A stretch of 63,846 nucleotides of DNA from an uncultured Clostridium sp. (GTDB lineage Bacteria; Bacillota; Clostridia; Clostridiales; Clostridiaceae). Position numbers and translations under genes: made by a program. Below are positions 42,577 through 52,030 of this stretch, piece after piece. Position 1 is the stretch's first letter, and every line of letters starts with the position of its first letter. The stretch is from positions 1 to 63,846 of the forward strand of contig URGW01000020.1 of NCBI GenBank assembly GCA_900547475.1. Reading direction: 5' to 3'. The notes under the pieces were generated by a model. It saw only the letters and a list, made by a program, of their open reading frames with translations, did not search any database and was not told the origin of the DNA.

Positions 42577-44724
42577 TTATGCACTGATTTCCTTACCTTG
42601 TTTATTAGTTTTTATATCTCTTCCTGAGTTAATAGCTATTAAGATGGCTAGTACTGCAATTAATATTGATGCCATAGCTCCAATTACACTACCATCTCCT
42701 AGGAACAAACTACCAACTTGGTTTATCACTAATGCAACTATATATGCAGTTAATGTTTGGAAACCAATTGTTATCCACATCCATTTCCAAGATCCCATTT
42801 CTCTTCTAATTGCACCTATAGCTGCAAAACAAGGTGCATTAAGCATGTTAAATGCTATAAATGCTAATCCACTTGCTGATGTAAACATTGTTCCAATTTG
42901 CGTTAATAATGCTGGTGTATCTTCTGCTGCTTCTGCTATACCAAATAATACTCCAAATGTTCCTACAACATTTTCCTTAGCTACTAGACCAGTTACTGTT
43001 GATACTGCTGATTGCCAATTACCAAATCCAAGAGGAGCAAATATTGGTGCTATTACTTTACCTATGCTTGCTAATATACTATCCTGAGAATCAACCATTT
43101 GTAATGTCCAATTAAATGAACTAGTAAACCAAATTACAGCACAAGCAACAAATATAATAGTTCCTGCTTTAATTATAAACGCTTTTCCTCTATCCCACAT
43201 ATGAATTAAAACACCCTTCATACTTGGAATATGATATTGTGGAAGTTCCATAACAAATGGTGCTGCTTCCCCTTTAAATGCTTTAGTCTTATTTAAAATA
43301 ATTCCACAAATTATAATCATAAAAATTCCTAAGAAATAAATAACTGGTGCTACCCAAGATGCTCCTCCAAAAATAGCTCCTGCAAATAAAGCTATTATAG
43401 GTAATTTAGCTCCACAAGGAATAAATGTAGTAAGCATTATAGTAAGCTTTCTATCTTTATCATTCTCCATAGTACGTGTTGCCATTATTCCTGGAACTCC
43501 ACAACCCGAGCTTATAAGTACAGGTATAAATGATTTTCCTGATAATCCAAATTTACGTAGAATTCTGTCCATAATGAAGGCTATTCTAGCCATATATCCA
43601 CAATCTTCTAATAATGATAATAAAAAGAATAATAACATTATTTGCGGAACAAACCCTAAAACAGCTCCAACACCGCCAATTATTCCATCATTTATTAATC
43701 CTTGTAACCAGGGTGCTGTTCCTACACTTTCTAAAAATACAGCAACATTTTCTCCAATTATTTCTCCAAATAAAGTATCATTTGTCCAATCTGTTAATAT
43801 TGCACCTAATGAACTAACAGCTATATAGTACACTGCCCACATAATTAAAGCAAATATAGGTAATGCCAATATACGATTGGTAACTATTTTATCTATTTTA
43901 TCTGATACAGTATGTTTAGATGTGTTCTTTTTCTTAACAACTTTTGAAACAAGTGTTCCAATAAATTCATATCTTTCACCAGTAATAATACCTTCTGAAT
44001 CATCATCAAATTCTTTTTCACACTTTACAATAATTGAGTCTATTTTCTCTTTAACATTCTTGTCTAATGTTATTTTATTTATAAAGTCGCTATCACGTTC
44101 AAAAATTTTAATAGCAATCCATTGTTCAGTAATCCCTGAATAATTAATATTGCTACTCTTTATTAAATCTTTAATATCATCTAGCGCATCTTTTACTTCT
44201 TTAGAAAAGTTCATATTAAAGTTATTAGCTTTGTTATTTTTAGCTATTTCAATTGCCTTCATAGCAACTTCCTTAGTTCCATTTCCCTTTAATGCACTTG
44301 TTTTAACTACTGGGCATCCAAGAATTTTAGATAAGTTATCAATATCAATAATATCTCCTCTTTTTTCTATAACATCCATCATATTTAATGCTATTACTGT
44401 TGGAATACCTAATTCTAATATTTGAGTTGTTAAATATAAATTTCTTTCAATATTTGATGCATCTATAATATTAATAATTACATCTGGTCTTTCATCTATC
44501 ATAAAATTTCTAGTTACTACTTCTTCTAATGTATATGGTGATAGAGAATATACCCCTGGTAAATCAACCAATTCAACATCTTTATACCCTTTAATCTTAC
44601 CTGATTTTTTCTCTACAGTTACTCCTGGCCAATTACCTACATACTGCTTTGCTCCTGTAAGATTATTAAACATAGTAGTTTTACCACAATTTGGATTACC
44701 TGCTAACCCTATTTTTATAGACAT
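42577..44724 (-). CDS. feoB: Ferrous iron transporter FeoB
   Basis: 715 aa inner-membrane Fe2+ importer. N-terminal GTPase with G1 GNPNCGKTT, G3 DLPGVYSL and G4 NMMD, a helical spacer, then two Gate motifs (SGCGVPGIMATRTMEN, PCFAAIGAIRREMGSW) within about ten membrane helices. RBS GGGGGAAG. Preceded by two feoA genes and followed by the Cys-rich helper. Confidence 0.98.
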   Translation of the reverse strand: MSIKIGLAGNPNCGKTTMFNNLTGAKQYVGNWPGVTVEKKSGKIKGYKDVELVDLPGVYSLSPYTLEEVVTRNFMIDERPDVIINIIDASNIERNLYLTTQILELGIPTVIALNMMDVIEKRGDIIDIDNLSKILGCPVVKTSALKGNGTKEVAMKAIEIAKNNKANNFNMNFSKEVKDALDDIKDLIKSSNINYSGITEQWIAIKIFERDSDFINKITLDKNVKEKIDSIIVKCEKEFDDDSEGIITGERYEFIGTLVSKVVKKKNTSKHTVSDKIDKIVTNRILALPIFALIMWAVYYIAVSSLGAILTDWTNDTLFGEIIGENVAVFLESVGTAPWLQGLINDGIIGGVGAVLGFVPQIMLLFFLLSLLEDCGYMARIAFIMDRILRKFGLSGKSFIPVLISSGCGVPGIMATRTMENDKDRKLTIMLTTFIPCGAKLPIIALFAGAIFGGASWVAPVIYFLGIFMIIICGIILNKTKAFKGEAAPFVMELPQYHIPSMKGVLIHMWDRGKAFIIKAGTIIFVACAVIWFTSSFNWTLQMVDSQDSILASIGKVIAPIFAPLGFGNWQSAVSTVTGLVAKENVVGTFGVLFGIAEAAEDTPALLTQIGTMFTSASGLAFIAFNMLNAPCFAAIGAIRREMGSWKWMWITIGFQTLTAYIVALVINQVGSLFLGDGSVIGAMASILIAVLAILIAINSGRDIKTNKQGKEISA

Positions 44725-44754
44725 CCTTCTTCCCCCTTAATTTTTAAATACTAC

Positions 44755-44976
44755 CTATTCAACTACTATCATTTCTGCATCATATTTACGTAATGTTAAT
44801 TCATATCCTCTTATATTAACCTCTATAGGATCTCCTAATGGTGCCACTTTTCTAACATAAATTTCACTACCTTTTGTGATTCCCATATCCATTATTCGTC
44901 TACGAACAGCACCAGAACCCTCTATTTTTTTAACTTTTACTGTTTGTCCACATTTCACTTCTTTTAATGTTGCCAT
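44755..44976 (-). CDS. feoA: FeoA domain protein (second copy)
   Basis: 73 aa SH3-like domain that modulates FeoB. RRRIMDMGITKGSEIYVRKVAPLGDPIEVNIRGYELTLRK is a full FeoA motif set. An earlier in-frame GTG exists two codons upstream, but the ATG is better spaced from AGGAG. 30 bases before feoB. Confidence 0.95.
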   Translation of the reverse strand: MATLKEVKCGQTVKVKKIEGSGAVRRRIMDMGITKGSEIYVRKVAPLGDPIEVNIRGYELTLRKYDAEMIVVE

Positions 44977-44988
44977 TTCCACACTCTC

Positions 44989-45198
44989 CTATACCATTAT
45001 TCTACTTGCCATACTTTTGTCTAAAGCTATTCTAGCTCCTTTAATATTTACTATTAAATTTCCACCTAAATCAGAAACTATTGTAATACCTTCACCAATA
45101 ACAAATCCTAAACTATTTAAAAACTTTTTTGTTTCAGCATTTCCTGTTATTTTTTTAATTTTAACTTCTTCTCCTACTTGTGATAATATTAATGACAT
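44989..45198 (-). CDS. FeoA domain protein (first copy)
   Basis: 69 aa, shorter and more divergent than its neighbour but with the FeoA core KFLNSLGFVIGEGITIVSDLGGNLIVNIKGARIALDKSMASRIMV. Start ATG after AAGGGGTGGAAAAA; a GTG three codons earlier is less likely. First gene of the feo operon, 19 bases after the Fur box. Confidence 0.92.
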   Translation of the reverse strand: MSLILSQVGEEVKIKKITGNAETKKFLNSLGFVIGEGITIVSDLGGNLIVNIKGARIALDKSMASRIMV

Positions 45199-45216
45199 TT
45201 TTTCCACCCCTTATAC

Positions 45217-45250
45217 TGATAATGATTATCATTATTTCACTATTATTATA
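45217..45250 (-). promoter_or_regulatory. Fur box and promoter of the feo operon
   Basis: TGATAAT-G-ATTATCA at 45217-45231 is a perfect 7-1-7 Fur core, 19 bases before the first feoA. A TATAAT (plus ATTATA 45245-45250) lies upstream with TTTACT 16 bases further, so Fur would block the transcription start. Confidence 0.92.
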
Positions 45251-45329
45251 CTCCTTTATTTGTAAAAGTAAATAATTTTTTCTATTAAATCTTTATTTTG
45301 TATAAATGTATAAAATAATTTTTGCCATA

Positions 45330-45388
45330 AAAAAAGTAAGTAACTTGGTATAGAAATATTTTTCTTTACCAAGTTACCTACTAATTTT
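45330..45388 (-). terminator. Terminator of the DUF1540 gene
   Basis: GTAACTTGGTA/TACCAAGTTAC with outer AGTA/TACT pairing and a following T-run on the minus strand, about 15-20 bases after the stop codon. Confidence 0.85.
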
Positions 45389-45403
45389 TAATCTAAATTT
45401 AGA

Positions 45404-45562
45404 TTATTTTAATACAAATGATTGGCAATCTGTACATTCAACAACTGTTGGATTAGTTTCATGAGTTCCAATTTGTATTGCATCTAAAGTACAATAATTT
45501 TCTGAACAGGCATGATACTTACATTGTTGTACACTACATTTAATGCTTGAGTTCTTTTCCAT
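45404..45562 (-). CDS. DUF1540 domain protein, small Cys-rich
   Basis: 52 residues, MEKNSSIKCSVQQCKYHACS followed by CTLDAIQIGTHE and VECTDCQSFVLK. The DUF1540 Cys pattern is complete: CX5C, X4CX4C, then CX2C. Probably a small metal-binding protein; some clostridial members are spore-associated. GGAGGTG precedes the ATG. Single-gene unit with terminator. Confidence 0.92.
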   Translation of the reverse strand: MEKNSSIKCSVQQCKYHACSENYCTLDAIQIGTHETNPTVVECTDCQSFVLK

Positions 45563-45699
45563 AACTTTCACCTCCATGTCTTTAGTACTCTATTATTTTT
45601 CCCATAAAAGGAGTTATTATTCTAAAAGATTTCTATCAAAACTTCATGAATTTTCTCTATGTATTTATTTTTTTATATTCTATCTTAATGCTAATTAAA

Positions 45700-46056
45700 T
45701 TATTGTTTTGTTTTAGGATTAAAAATAAGAGCCATCAAATATCCAAAAAAGATTGCTGCTGTAATGCCTCCTGCTGCACCTTTTATCCCTCCTGTAAATG
45801 CTCCTATTAATCCTTCTTCCTTTACAGCCTTTATAGCTGCATCTGCTAAACCATTGCCAAAACTAGGCAGTGGTACGGTTGCTCCTGCACCTCCAATTTC
45901 AATTAACTTATCATAAATTCCAAATCCCCCAAGAATTGCTCCAAGGGTAACAAATATAACTAATATTCTAGCTGGAGTTAATTTTGTTGTATCCATTAAT
46001 ATTTGTGCGATAACACATATTAATCCTCCAACAATGAATGCACTTATGTAATCCAT
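45700..46056 (-). CDS. spoVAE: Stage V sporulation protein AE (SpoVAEb)
   Basis: 118 aa with four hydrophobic segments. FIVGGLICVIAQILMDTTKLTPARILV and GAGATVPLPSFGNGLA are family motifs. Part of the forespore membrane channel that moves Ca-dipicolinate during sporulation and germination. Last gene of spoVAC-D-E. Confidence 0.95.
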   Translation of the reverse strand: MDYISAFIVGGLICVIAQILMDTTKLTPARILVIFVTLGAILGGFGIYDKLIEIGGAGATVPLPSFGNGLADAAIKAVKEEGLIGAFTGGIKGAAGGITAAIFFGYLMALIFNPKTKQ

Positions 46057-46076
46057 AATAAATTCTTACCTACCTT

Positions 46077-47096
46077 CTATTTATATTCAATCGCCACTGC
46101 ATGAGCTATTCCTGGTATACTTTCTCCTTGAAGAGATGATGTTGTACTCATTAATGCTCCTGTAGAAACTAATAATAAACTTTTTATTTCTCTTTTCATT
46201 AACTTTTTATAAAAATATCCACATGTTACAACTGCTGAACATCCACAACCACTTCCACCTGCATCAGTTTTTTGTCTTTCATCATCAAATATTAAATCTC
46301 CACAATCCACATAGTTATCTTTTACATCATAACCATAATCTAATAATAATTTAGTTGTTATTTCTTTTCCTACCTTTCCTAAATCTCCAGTTGCAATTAC
46401 ATCATAATCTTTAGGTGTTCTTCCTGTATCTTTAAAGTGATTATAAATTGTATCTACCGCTGCTGGAGCCATTGCAGCTCCCATGTTATTAGCATCTTTT
46501 ATTCCATAATCCTTTACTAGCCCTGTAGTTACATATGTTACCTTAGGGAAATCTCCATTTCTAGCTAAAACCATTGCTCCTGATCCTGTAACTGTCCATT
46601 GGCATGTTGGACACCTTTGACATCCATATTCTAATGGAAATCTAAATTGTCTTTCTGCAGAACTAAAATGTGATGAAGTAGAAGCTACAATATACTCTCC
46701 AAATCCACCATCTAAAAATAATGATGCCATACTTAAAGATTCTGACATTGTAGAGCAAGCTCCATACAGTCCTATAAATGGTATATTTAATTCTCTTGCA
46801 GCAAAACTTGATGATGTTATTTGATTTAATAAATCACCTGCAAATAAATAATCTATTTTTTCTTCTCTTAAACTTGCATTGCTTATAGCATTTTTTATTG
46901 CTGTATACATCATTTCAGATTCTGCTTTTTCAAAACTATCCTTACCTAAAGTATCATCATTTAATATTTCGTGAAAATACTCCTTTAAAGGCCCTTCTCC
47001 CTCCTTAGGTCCAACTATAGAATAAGTTGAAATTATTTTAGGAGGATTTTCAAGTTTAATAGTTTGTTTTCCTACCTTTTTATTTTTTATATTCAT
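46077..47096 (-). CDS. spoVAD: Stage V sporulation protein AD
   Basis: 339 aa thiolase-fold protein that binds dipicolinic acid. ACSTMSESLSMASLFLDGGFGEYIVA and GSGCGCSAVVTCGYF are characteristic. Peripheral to the forespore membrane, works with SpoVAC/AE. RBS TTGGAGAG. Confidence 0.96.
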   Translation of the reverse strand: MNIKNKKVGKQTIKLENPPKIISTYSIVGPKEGEGPLKEYFHEILNDDTLGKDSFEKAESEMMYTAIKNAISNASLREEKIDYLFAGDLLNQITSSSFAARELNIPFIGLYGACSTMSESLSMASLFLDGGFGEYIVASTSSHFSSAERQFRFPLEYGCQRCPTCQWTVTGSGAMVLARNGDFPKVTYVTTGLVKDYGIKDANNMGAAMAPAAVDTIYNHFKDTGRTPKDYDVIATGDLGKVGKEITTKLLLDYGYDVKDNYVDCGDLIFDDERQKTDAGGSGCGCSAVVTCGYFYKKLMKREIKSLLLVSTGALMSTTSSLQGESIPGIAHAVAIEYK

Positions 47097-47114
47097 TGAT
47101 ATTCACTCTCCAAT

Positions 47115-47588
47115 TTAAACTATTCCCATAAGTCCTAAAAAATAATATACTAATCCTATTATTACTGAGGTTCCTATTCCATAAACTAATACAGGACCTG
47201 CAATAGTAAACATTTTAGCTGCTACACCAAAAACAAAACCTTCTTTTTTAAATTCTATTGCAGGAGATACCATCGCGTTGGAAAATCCTGTAATAGGCAC
47301 TATAGTACCAGCACCAGCAAAACTTGCTATCTTATCATAAACTCCTATTCCCGTTAATAATGCTCCAATAAATATCATTATTATAGGCAACCAAAGTTTA
47401 GCAGTTTCTTCATCTATACCAAATTTTATTAACATATTTAGTATAAACTGTCCTATAGTACATATAGCTCCACCAACTAGAAAAGCTAATAAAATATTTT
47501 TAAAATACTTTGGTTTAGGAACCATTTCCTTTGAAAGATTTTCAAAATCCTTAATTATCTTCTTTTCTTCCTTAGCCATTTTTCCCAT
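47115..47588 (-). CDS. spoVAC: Stage V sporulation protein AC
   Basis: 157 aa membrane protein, mechanosensitive component of the SpoVA channel. FLVGGAICTIGQFILNMLIKFG and GAGTIVPITGFSNAMVSPAIEFKKEG are family motifs. First gene of spoVAC-D-E. Usually under sigma G; I could not identify a convincing promoter in the 190-base gap. Confidence 0.95.
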   Translation of the reverse strand: MGKMAKEEKKIIKDFENLSKEMVPKPKYFKNILLAFLVGGAICTIGQFILNMLIKFGIDEETAKLWLPIIMIFIGALLTGIGVYDKIASFAGAGTIVPITGFSNAMVSPAIEFKKEGFVFGVAAKMFTIAGPVLVYGIGTSVIIGLVYYFLGLMGIV

Positions 47589-47682
47589 TTATTTATGTCT
47601 CCTTTCTTTCATAAATTTATTATTCCTCTTAATTTAAAATTAACTCATATTATTACAATTTTAATTATTATTTTACTTCTAC

Positions 47683-47727
47683 AAAAAAATCTACATTAAA
47701 TAACTTTTTATTATTTAATGTAGATTT
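47683..47727 (-). terminator. Terminator of the spoIIA operon
   Basis: A perfect 17-bp stem (47687-47703 with 47711-47727) around a seven-base loop, followed by TTTTTTTG on the minus strand, 50 bases after sigF. It separates sigF from spoVAC. Confidence 0.93.
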
Positions 47728-47777
47728 ATTCAAAAAATTTATTCTTTTTTAACTTATACATCTTCTTATGTTCATCC

Positions 47778-48530
47778 TTAATCTAATTGTTTTCTCATCT
47801 CTAAAAGTACCTTTTTCTCTATTCTCGATACTTGTACTTGACTTATCCCTAACATTTTAGCCACCTGTATTTGTGTCTTATCTTTGAAATATCTTAATAC
47901 AATAATTTGTCTAGATTTAACATCCAAATTATTTAATGCTTCTTTTAAAGCTATTTTTTCAGTTAAATTTTTATCTTCCGCCGCATTTTCACTTAACTTA
48001 TCAATAAGTAAAACTGGTGCACCATCATCTTGATGAATTACTTCATAAAGATACTGCATACTTGCAGAAGATTCCAACGCAAATAATATTTCTTCTTTAT
48101 CTATACCTGAAAATTCAGCTAATTCCTCGATGCTAGGATCTCTATTTAATTTTTTAGTTAATGCTTCCTTATCAAAATGAAGTTTTTTAGCTAAGCTCTT
48201 AACATTCCTACTTACCTTTATAATTCCATCATCTCTAAGAAATCTTTTTATTTCTCCAATTATCATTGGAACAGCATAAGTTGAGAACTTAACATTATAC
48301 TTATCATCAAAATTATTAATTGCCTTAACAAGACCCATACATCCTATTTGATAAATATCTTCGTACTCATACCCTCTATTTATAAACTTTTTACTTATAG
48401 AAGTCACTAAAGGTAAATTTGCTTCTATGAGCCTGTTCATAGCCTCTGCATCTCCAGCTTTGGCTAGGGGTAATAATTCTGAGTTATCCTCATAGCTTAA
48501 CTTTTCTTTTTTTAGTTTGCCCTTTTCCAT
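47778..48530 (-). CDS. sigF: Sporulation sigma factor SigF
   Basis: First forespore-specific sigma factor, 250 aa. Region 2 with EDIYQIGCMGLVKAINNFDDKYNVKFSTYAVPMIIGEIKRFLRDDG and region 4 with RYFKDKTQIQVAKMLGISQVQVSRIEKK. Held inactive by SpoIIAB, encoded just upstream. Also called spoIIAC. Confidence 0.98.
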   Translation of the reverse strand: MEKGKLKKEKLSYEDNSELLPLAKAGDAEAMNRLIEANLPLVTSISKKFINRGYEYEDIYQIGCMGLVKAINNFDDKYNVKFSTYAVPMIIGEIKRFLRDDGIIKVSRNVKSLAKKLHFDKEALTKKLNRDPSIEELAEFSGIDKEEILFALESSASMQYLYEVIHQDDGAPVLLIDKLSENAAEDKNLTEKIALKEALNNLDVKSRQIIVLRYFKDKTQIQVAKMLGISQVQVSRIEKKVLLEMRKQLD

Positions 48531-48547
48531 ACCTCTCCCCTAATACG

Positions 48548-48970
48548 CTAATTAAATTTCTTTGTCATAACAATTCTAGTACCCTTACCTTTTTGACTTT
48601 CTACTTCTAAACTATCCATAAAGCTTTCCATAACAGTAAATCCCATTCCAGACCTTTCAAGATCTGGTCTTGAAGTATAAAGAGGTTCTCTAGCTTTATC
48701 AACGTCATCTATACCTTTACCATAATCAGTAATTATAATGGATACTTCTTTTCCAGAAATTGTAGACTCTATCTTAATTATACCCTTTTCATAATTTTCA
48801 TAACCATGAATTATAGAATTTGTTACAGCTTCTGAAACAGCTGTTTTAACATCTGCAATTTCTTCAATAGTTGGATCTAATTGAGAAACAAAAGCTGAAA
48901 CTGCAACTCTAGCAAATCCTTCATTTTGAGATCTACTTTCAAATTCTATACATACTCTATTTTCTTCCAT
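48548..48970 (-). CDS. spoIIAB: Anti-sigma F factor SpoIIAB
   Basis: 140-aa serine kinase/anti-sigma of the GHKL fold. N-box AVSEAVTNSIIHGYEN near residue 43, IITDYGKGIDD near 78, and RSGMGFTVMESFMD near 106. Binds SigF with ATP, and phosphorylates SpoIIAA. RBS GGAGGG. Confidence 0.98.
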   Translation of the reverse strand: MEENRVCIEFESRSQNEGFARVAVSAFVSQLDPTIEEIADVKTAVSEAVTNSIIHGYENYEKGIIKIESTISGKEVSIIITDYGKGIDDVDKAREPLYTSRPDLERSGMGFTVMESFMDSLEVESQKGKGTRIVMTKKFN

Positions 48971-48985
48971 GTTATTAACCCTCCA

Positions 48986-49321
48986 TTAAATGTTTGCAAG
49001 TGCTTCATTTACATTATTATAAACAGTAATTATTTTATAAAGCCCTGATAGTGTAAATACTTTATCTACTCTTTTATTAATATTAGTTATGCATACTTTT
49101 CCATCTCTATTCTTAATCTTCTTTAATCTACCTATTACAACACCTATACCCGAACTATCCATAAATGTTACTTCTTTAAAATCCATTATAACTTTTTTTA
49201 TGTTATCTCTCTCTATTCTATCATCTATCTTTACTCTAACTTCTTCTGCACTATGATGATCTAATTCTCCAACAAGAGTAACGACTAATTTATCATCAAC
49301 TTTATTAAATTTCAAAAACAT
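48986..49321 (-). CDS. spoIIAA: Anti-anti-sigma F factor SpoIIAA
   Basis: 111 aa STAS domain. GELDHHSAEEVRVKID near residue 18, and VIMDFKEVTFMDSSGIGVVIGRL with the phosphorylated Ser (SSG) near 57. The ATG at 49321 gives the family length. A longer frame from 49363 (MGGCSN) would add 14 atypical residues, though GAAGGAAG precedes it. A sigma-A-like TTGACG-18-TAAAAT lies upstream (about 49390-49420). Confidence 0.95.
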   Translation of the reverse strand: MFLKFNKVDDKLVVTLVGELDHHSAEEVRVKIDDRIERDNIKKVIMDFKEVTFMDSSGIGVVIGRLKKIKNRDGKVCITNINKRVDKVFTLSGLYKIITVYNNVNEALANI

Positions 49322-49483
49322 AATAATCAACTCTAAAAACAAATAATTAGAGCACCCTCCCATCTTCCTTCTTTTTCCATAATTTTAACATAATATTTAT
49401 TTTGTCGTCAATGTATTTTTTACCTTTTTATGGATATTAAGTAAATATAATTAAATTTTTAACTTTTATTACTTTAATGCACT

Positions 49484-49523
49484 GAAAAAACACATTCTAC
49501 ATCTAGAAGAATGTGTTTTTTCA
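49484..49523. terminator. Terminator between the Lon-like gene and spoIIAA
   Basis: Stem ACACATTCT/AGAATGTGT with A and T runs on both sides. It lies about 70-105 bases after the Lon-like stop and ends that transcript. Confidence 0.85.
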
Positions 49524-49589
49524 ATTTGCTTAAACTCTCCAGTAACCTTTTAGTTTAATTCCTTAACTTAAAATATTTCTTCAGAATAT

Positions 49590-51893
49590 TTATTTGTTTT
49601 TTTCTTTAGTTTTATATTTTTCCAATTCATTTTGCAGATTTTTATAAAATTCTTCTATACTCTCACCTTCATCTAATAAAAGAACTTCAATTGCATCATT
49701 TAAATTATTCATTGTGTATATATGGAACTTTCCTTCTTGAACTGCTTTTTCTACTTCAGACTTCAATATTATTTCATCTTTATTTCCTTCTGGAATTAAT
49801 ACGCCTTTTTCTTCTACCGTATCTAACATACTACAAACCTTAAAGAATCCTTCAATCTTTTCATTAACTCCACCGATAGGTTGAACATCACCAAATTGAT
49901 TAATAGATCCCGTTACTGAAATATTTTGCTTTATTCCTTTCTTGCTTAAAGCAGAAAGAATACATATAATCTCTGCTACTGAAGCGCTATCCCCTTCTAC
50001 CATTCCATAAGTCTGTTCAAAGCTTAAATTAAAATCTACAGGTATATTCTCATAAGGATTTAGCAAGTTTGTTAATAATCCTCTAAGTATACTTATAGAC
50101 TTTTCATGAATTTTTCCACTTAAATTACTTTCTTTTTGTATATCAACTATTCTACCTGAACCTTTACATGCAACACAACTAATTCTCATAGGCTTTCCAA
50201 AGGTACAATATCCACTATCAAGTACAGCTAATGCATTTATTGCTCCTACTTTTCTACCATTAACAGAAATTAATATTTTATTATCTTCATACATGCTCAT
50301 TATTTCATTTTCTATTAATTCCTCTTCATATGCAACATCTAAAATATCCTGTTCTGTTATTATCATACTCTTTCTTTCTTTTGCTGAGTTATTAGCTAAC
50401 ACTAATATTTTATCTATAGCATCCTCTTCTGCAAGTATTCTATTTCTACTACTACTTTTCCTACATAAATATTTTAATATTTCATTCATAGCTTCATCAG
50501 TAAGATTAAATAGTTCGTTCTTTCTAACCCTATTTTCAATTATATTCTTTAATTCAATTACTGAATTATTATTAACTTTTACTATCGGTGAAAATTCTGC
50601 TCTTAATGGGAATAACTTTTTAAAGTCCTCATCAGAATTATATAAAAGATCATAAGTTTCGTAATCACCTATTAAAATCACCTTAAACTTTACTGGAATA
50701 GGTTTTGGCTTTAATCCATTTATATTGATAAATTCTAAATAGCTTTTATTAGTATCAAATGATACTTTATTTGAAAGCAAAATTTTCTTTAAATAATAAT
50801 AGCTTAATGTATTTACAGCCAATGAACTTAATCTTAGAATGAGACACCCTTCATTTGCTTTTAAAATCGAACCTGCACTTATTAGAGAAATATTAGTTGT
50901 ATACATTCCATTATGATTTTCATATTCTATTAATCCTATTAAATTATTTAAATTAGGATCTTCTTCAAATATTACAGGTGGTGAGGAGTTATTTGTATTA
51001 TCTACAATTACCCTAACATCATATTTATTTAATATTTCATATATTTCACTTTCATCTTCTTCTATGCTCATTGTATAACAATCAATTAAATCTTCCTCTA
51101 TACAAGTAAATAGTCTTTCTAAATATTCATATGAATCATCATCTGTTATAAACTCTAAAAGAGCTTCATCTTTCTCTTCTTCCATTTGAGTAGATAAAAA
51201 CTTTGAGTATATTTTTTTTAATTTTTTTATTGATTTAACTTCAATATCCTTTAACTCTTCTAAAATACTTTCGGCTTTCTTTTTCAAACTGCCAGCTTTA
51301 GCCACTATAACATTTTTATTCTCATCTTCTAAATCATCGTACTCCTTTTCTGTCATAGCTTCATCGCCACTTAATGGTATAAATGCAAAGCCTTTACTAG
51401 TAGCCTTTACTTCAAACCCTTCTTCTTTAGCCATTTTAGTTAATTCATTTATATAACTATTTCTTTTATTTTGAATATCTTCTACTAAATAATCTTTTTC
51501 ATCATTACTAGAATCACCATAAAAATCGTCTACAGCTTCTAAATAACAACTTTTTATATCATCAACAGTTTCCTTTAATTTTTTCCCTTTTCCATTAGCA
51601 ACAAAAATTGCTTCAGGTCTGTTAACATCCTCTAATGTAACATAACATATATCCCTTGGTGATTCTAAATCTTTATACTTCTTCTCTATAAAAGCGGTTA
51701 GCTCTTTTAATTTATCCTTTGAGAAGGTATCTATTAAATAAAGATTATAACCCTCTTTATCTATATTAATTGCCCTCTCAACTTTTTTATAGGCATCATT
51801 AAACTCTTTAATACCCTTTGTTCCCTTATCAACATCAGTATCTGTTACTTCTAATTTAAACATTATTTCTGATGGAGTTAACTCTCTTTTCAT
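49590..51893 (-). CDS. Lon-type protease (LonB/AAA_32 family) with degenerate ATPase domain
   Basis: 767 aa. C-terminal S16 protease: Ser636 in EGDSAS and Lys679 in GGVNEKIEG form the catalytic dyad, preceded by GSINQFGDVQPIGG. The front part aligns with the AAA_32 region, but where family members have a P-loop (GPPGTGRT) this protein has IDTFSKDKL (about residues 53-61), and no clear Walker B is present. It is Asp/Glu-rich and probably partly coiled. It probably proteolyses without ATP hydrolysis or has a regulatory role. It lies upstream of the spoIIA operon. RBS AGGAGGG. Confidence 0.85.
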   Translation of the reverse strand: MKRELTPSEIMFKLEVTDTDVDKGTKGIKEFNDAYKKVERAINIDKEGYNLYLIDTFSKDKLKELTAFIEKKYKDLESPRDICYVTLEDVNRPEAIFVANGKGKKLKETVDDIKSCYLEAVDDFYGDSSNDEKDYLVEDIQNKRNSYINELTKMAKEEGFEVKATSKGFAFIPLSGDEAMTEKEYDDLEDENKNVIVAKAGSLKKKAESILEELKDIEVKSIKKLKKIYSKFLSTQMEEEKDEALLEFITDDDSYEYLERLFTCIEEDLIDCYTMSIEEDESEIYEILNKYDVRVIVDNTNNSSPPVIFEEDPNLNNLIGLIEYENHNGMYTTNISLISAGSILKANEGCLILRLSSLAVNTLSYYYLKKILLSNKVSFDTNKSYLEFININGLKPKPIPVKFKVILIGDYETYDLLYNSDEDFKKLFPLRAEFSPIVKVNNNSVIELKNIIENRVRKNELFNLTDEAMNEILKYLCRKSSSRNRILAEEDAIDKILVLANNSAKERKSMIITEQDILDVAYEEELIENEIMSMYEDNKILISVNGRKVGAINALAVLDSGYCTFGKPMRISCVACKGSGRIVDIQKESNLSGKIHEKSISILRGLLTNLLNPYENIPVDFNLSFEQTYGMVEGDSASVAEIICILSALSKKGIKQNISVTGSINQFGDVQPIGGVNEKIEGFFKVCSMLDTVEEKGVLIPEGNKDEIILKSEVEKAVQEGKFHIYTMNNLNDAIEVLLLDEGESIEEFYKNLQNELEKYKTKEKNK

Positions 51894-52030
51894 AACCCTC
51901 CTATCTAAGGCTAGAAACTACTAACATAAGTCGTCTCCCCTTTTTTACAATGATATATATTATATTAATATTCCTATATTATTGATTTAGGCAATATTTT
52001 TTTTAAAGTATCCTATATTCTTAAATATAA

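Noticed and set aside
42386..43087. Plus-strand open frame opposite feoB and the Cys-rich gene
   Set aside because: No RBS and antisense to well-supported genes; its translation is a reflection of feoB membrane helices.
43574..44425. Several plus-strand frames opposite feoB
   Set aside because: Antisense shadows without ribosome binding sites.
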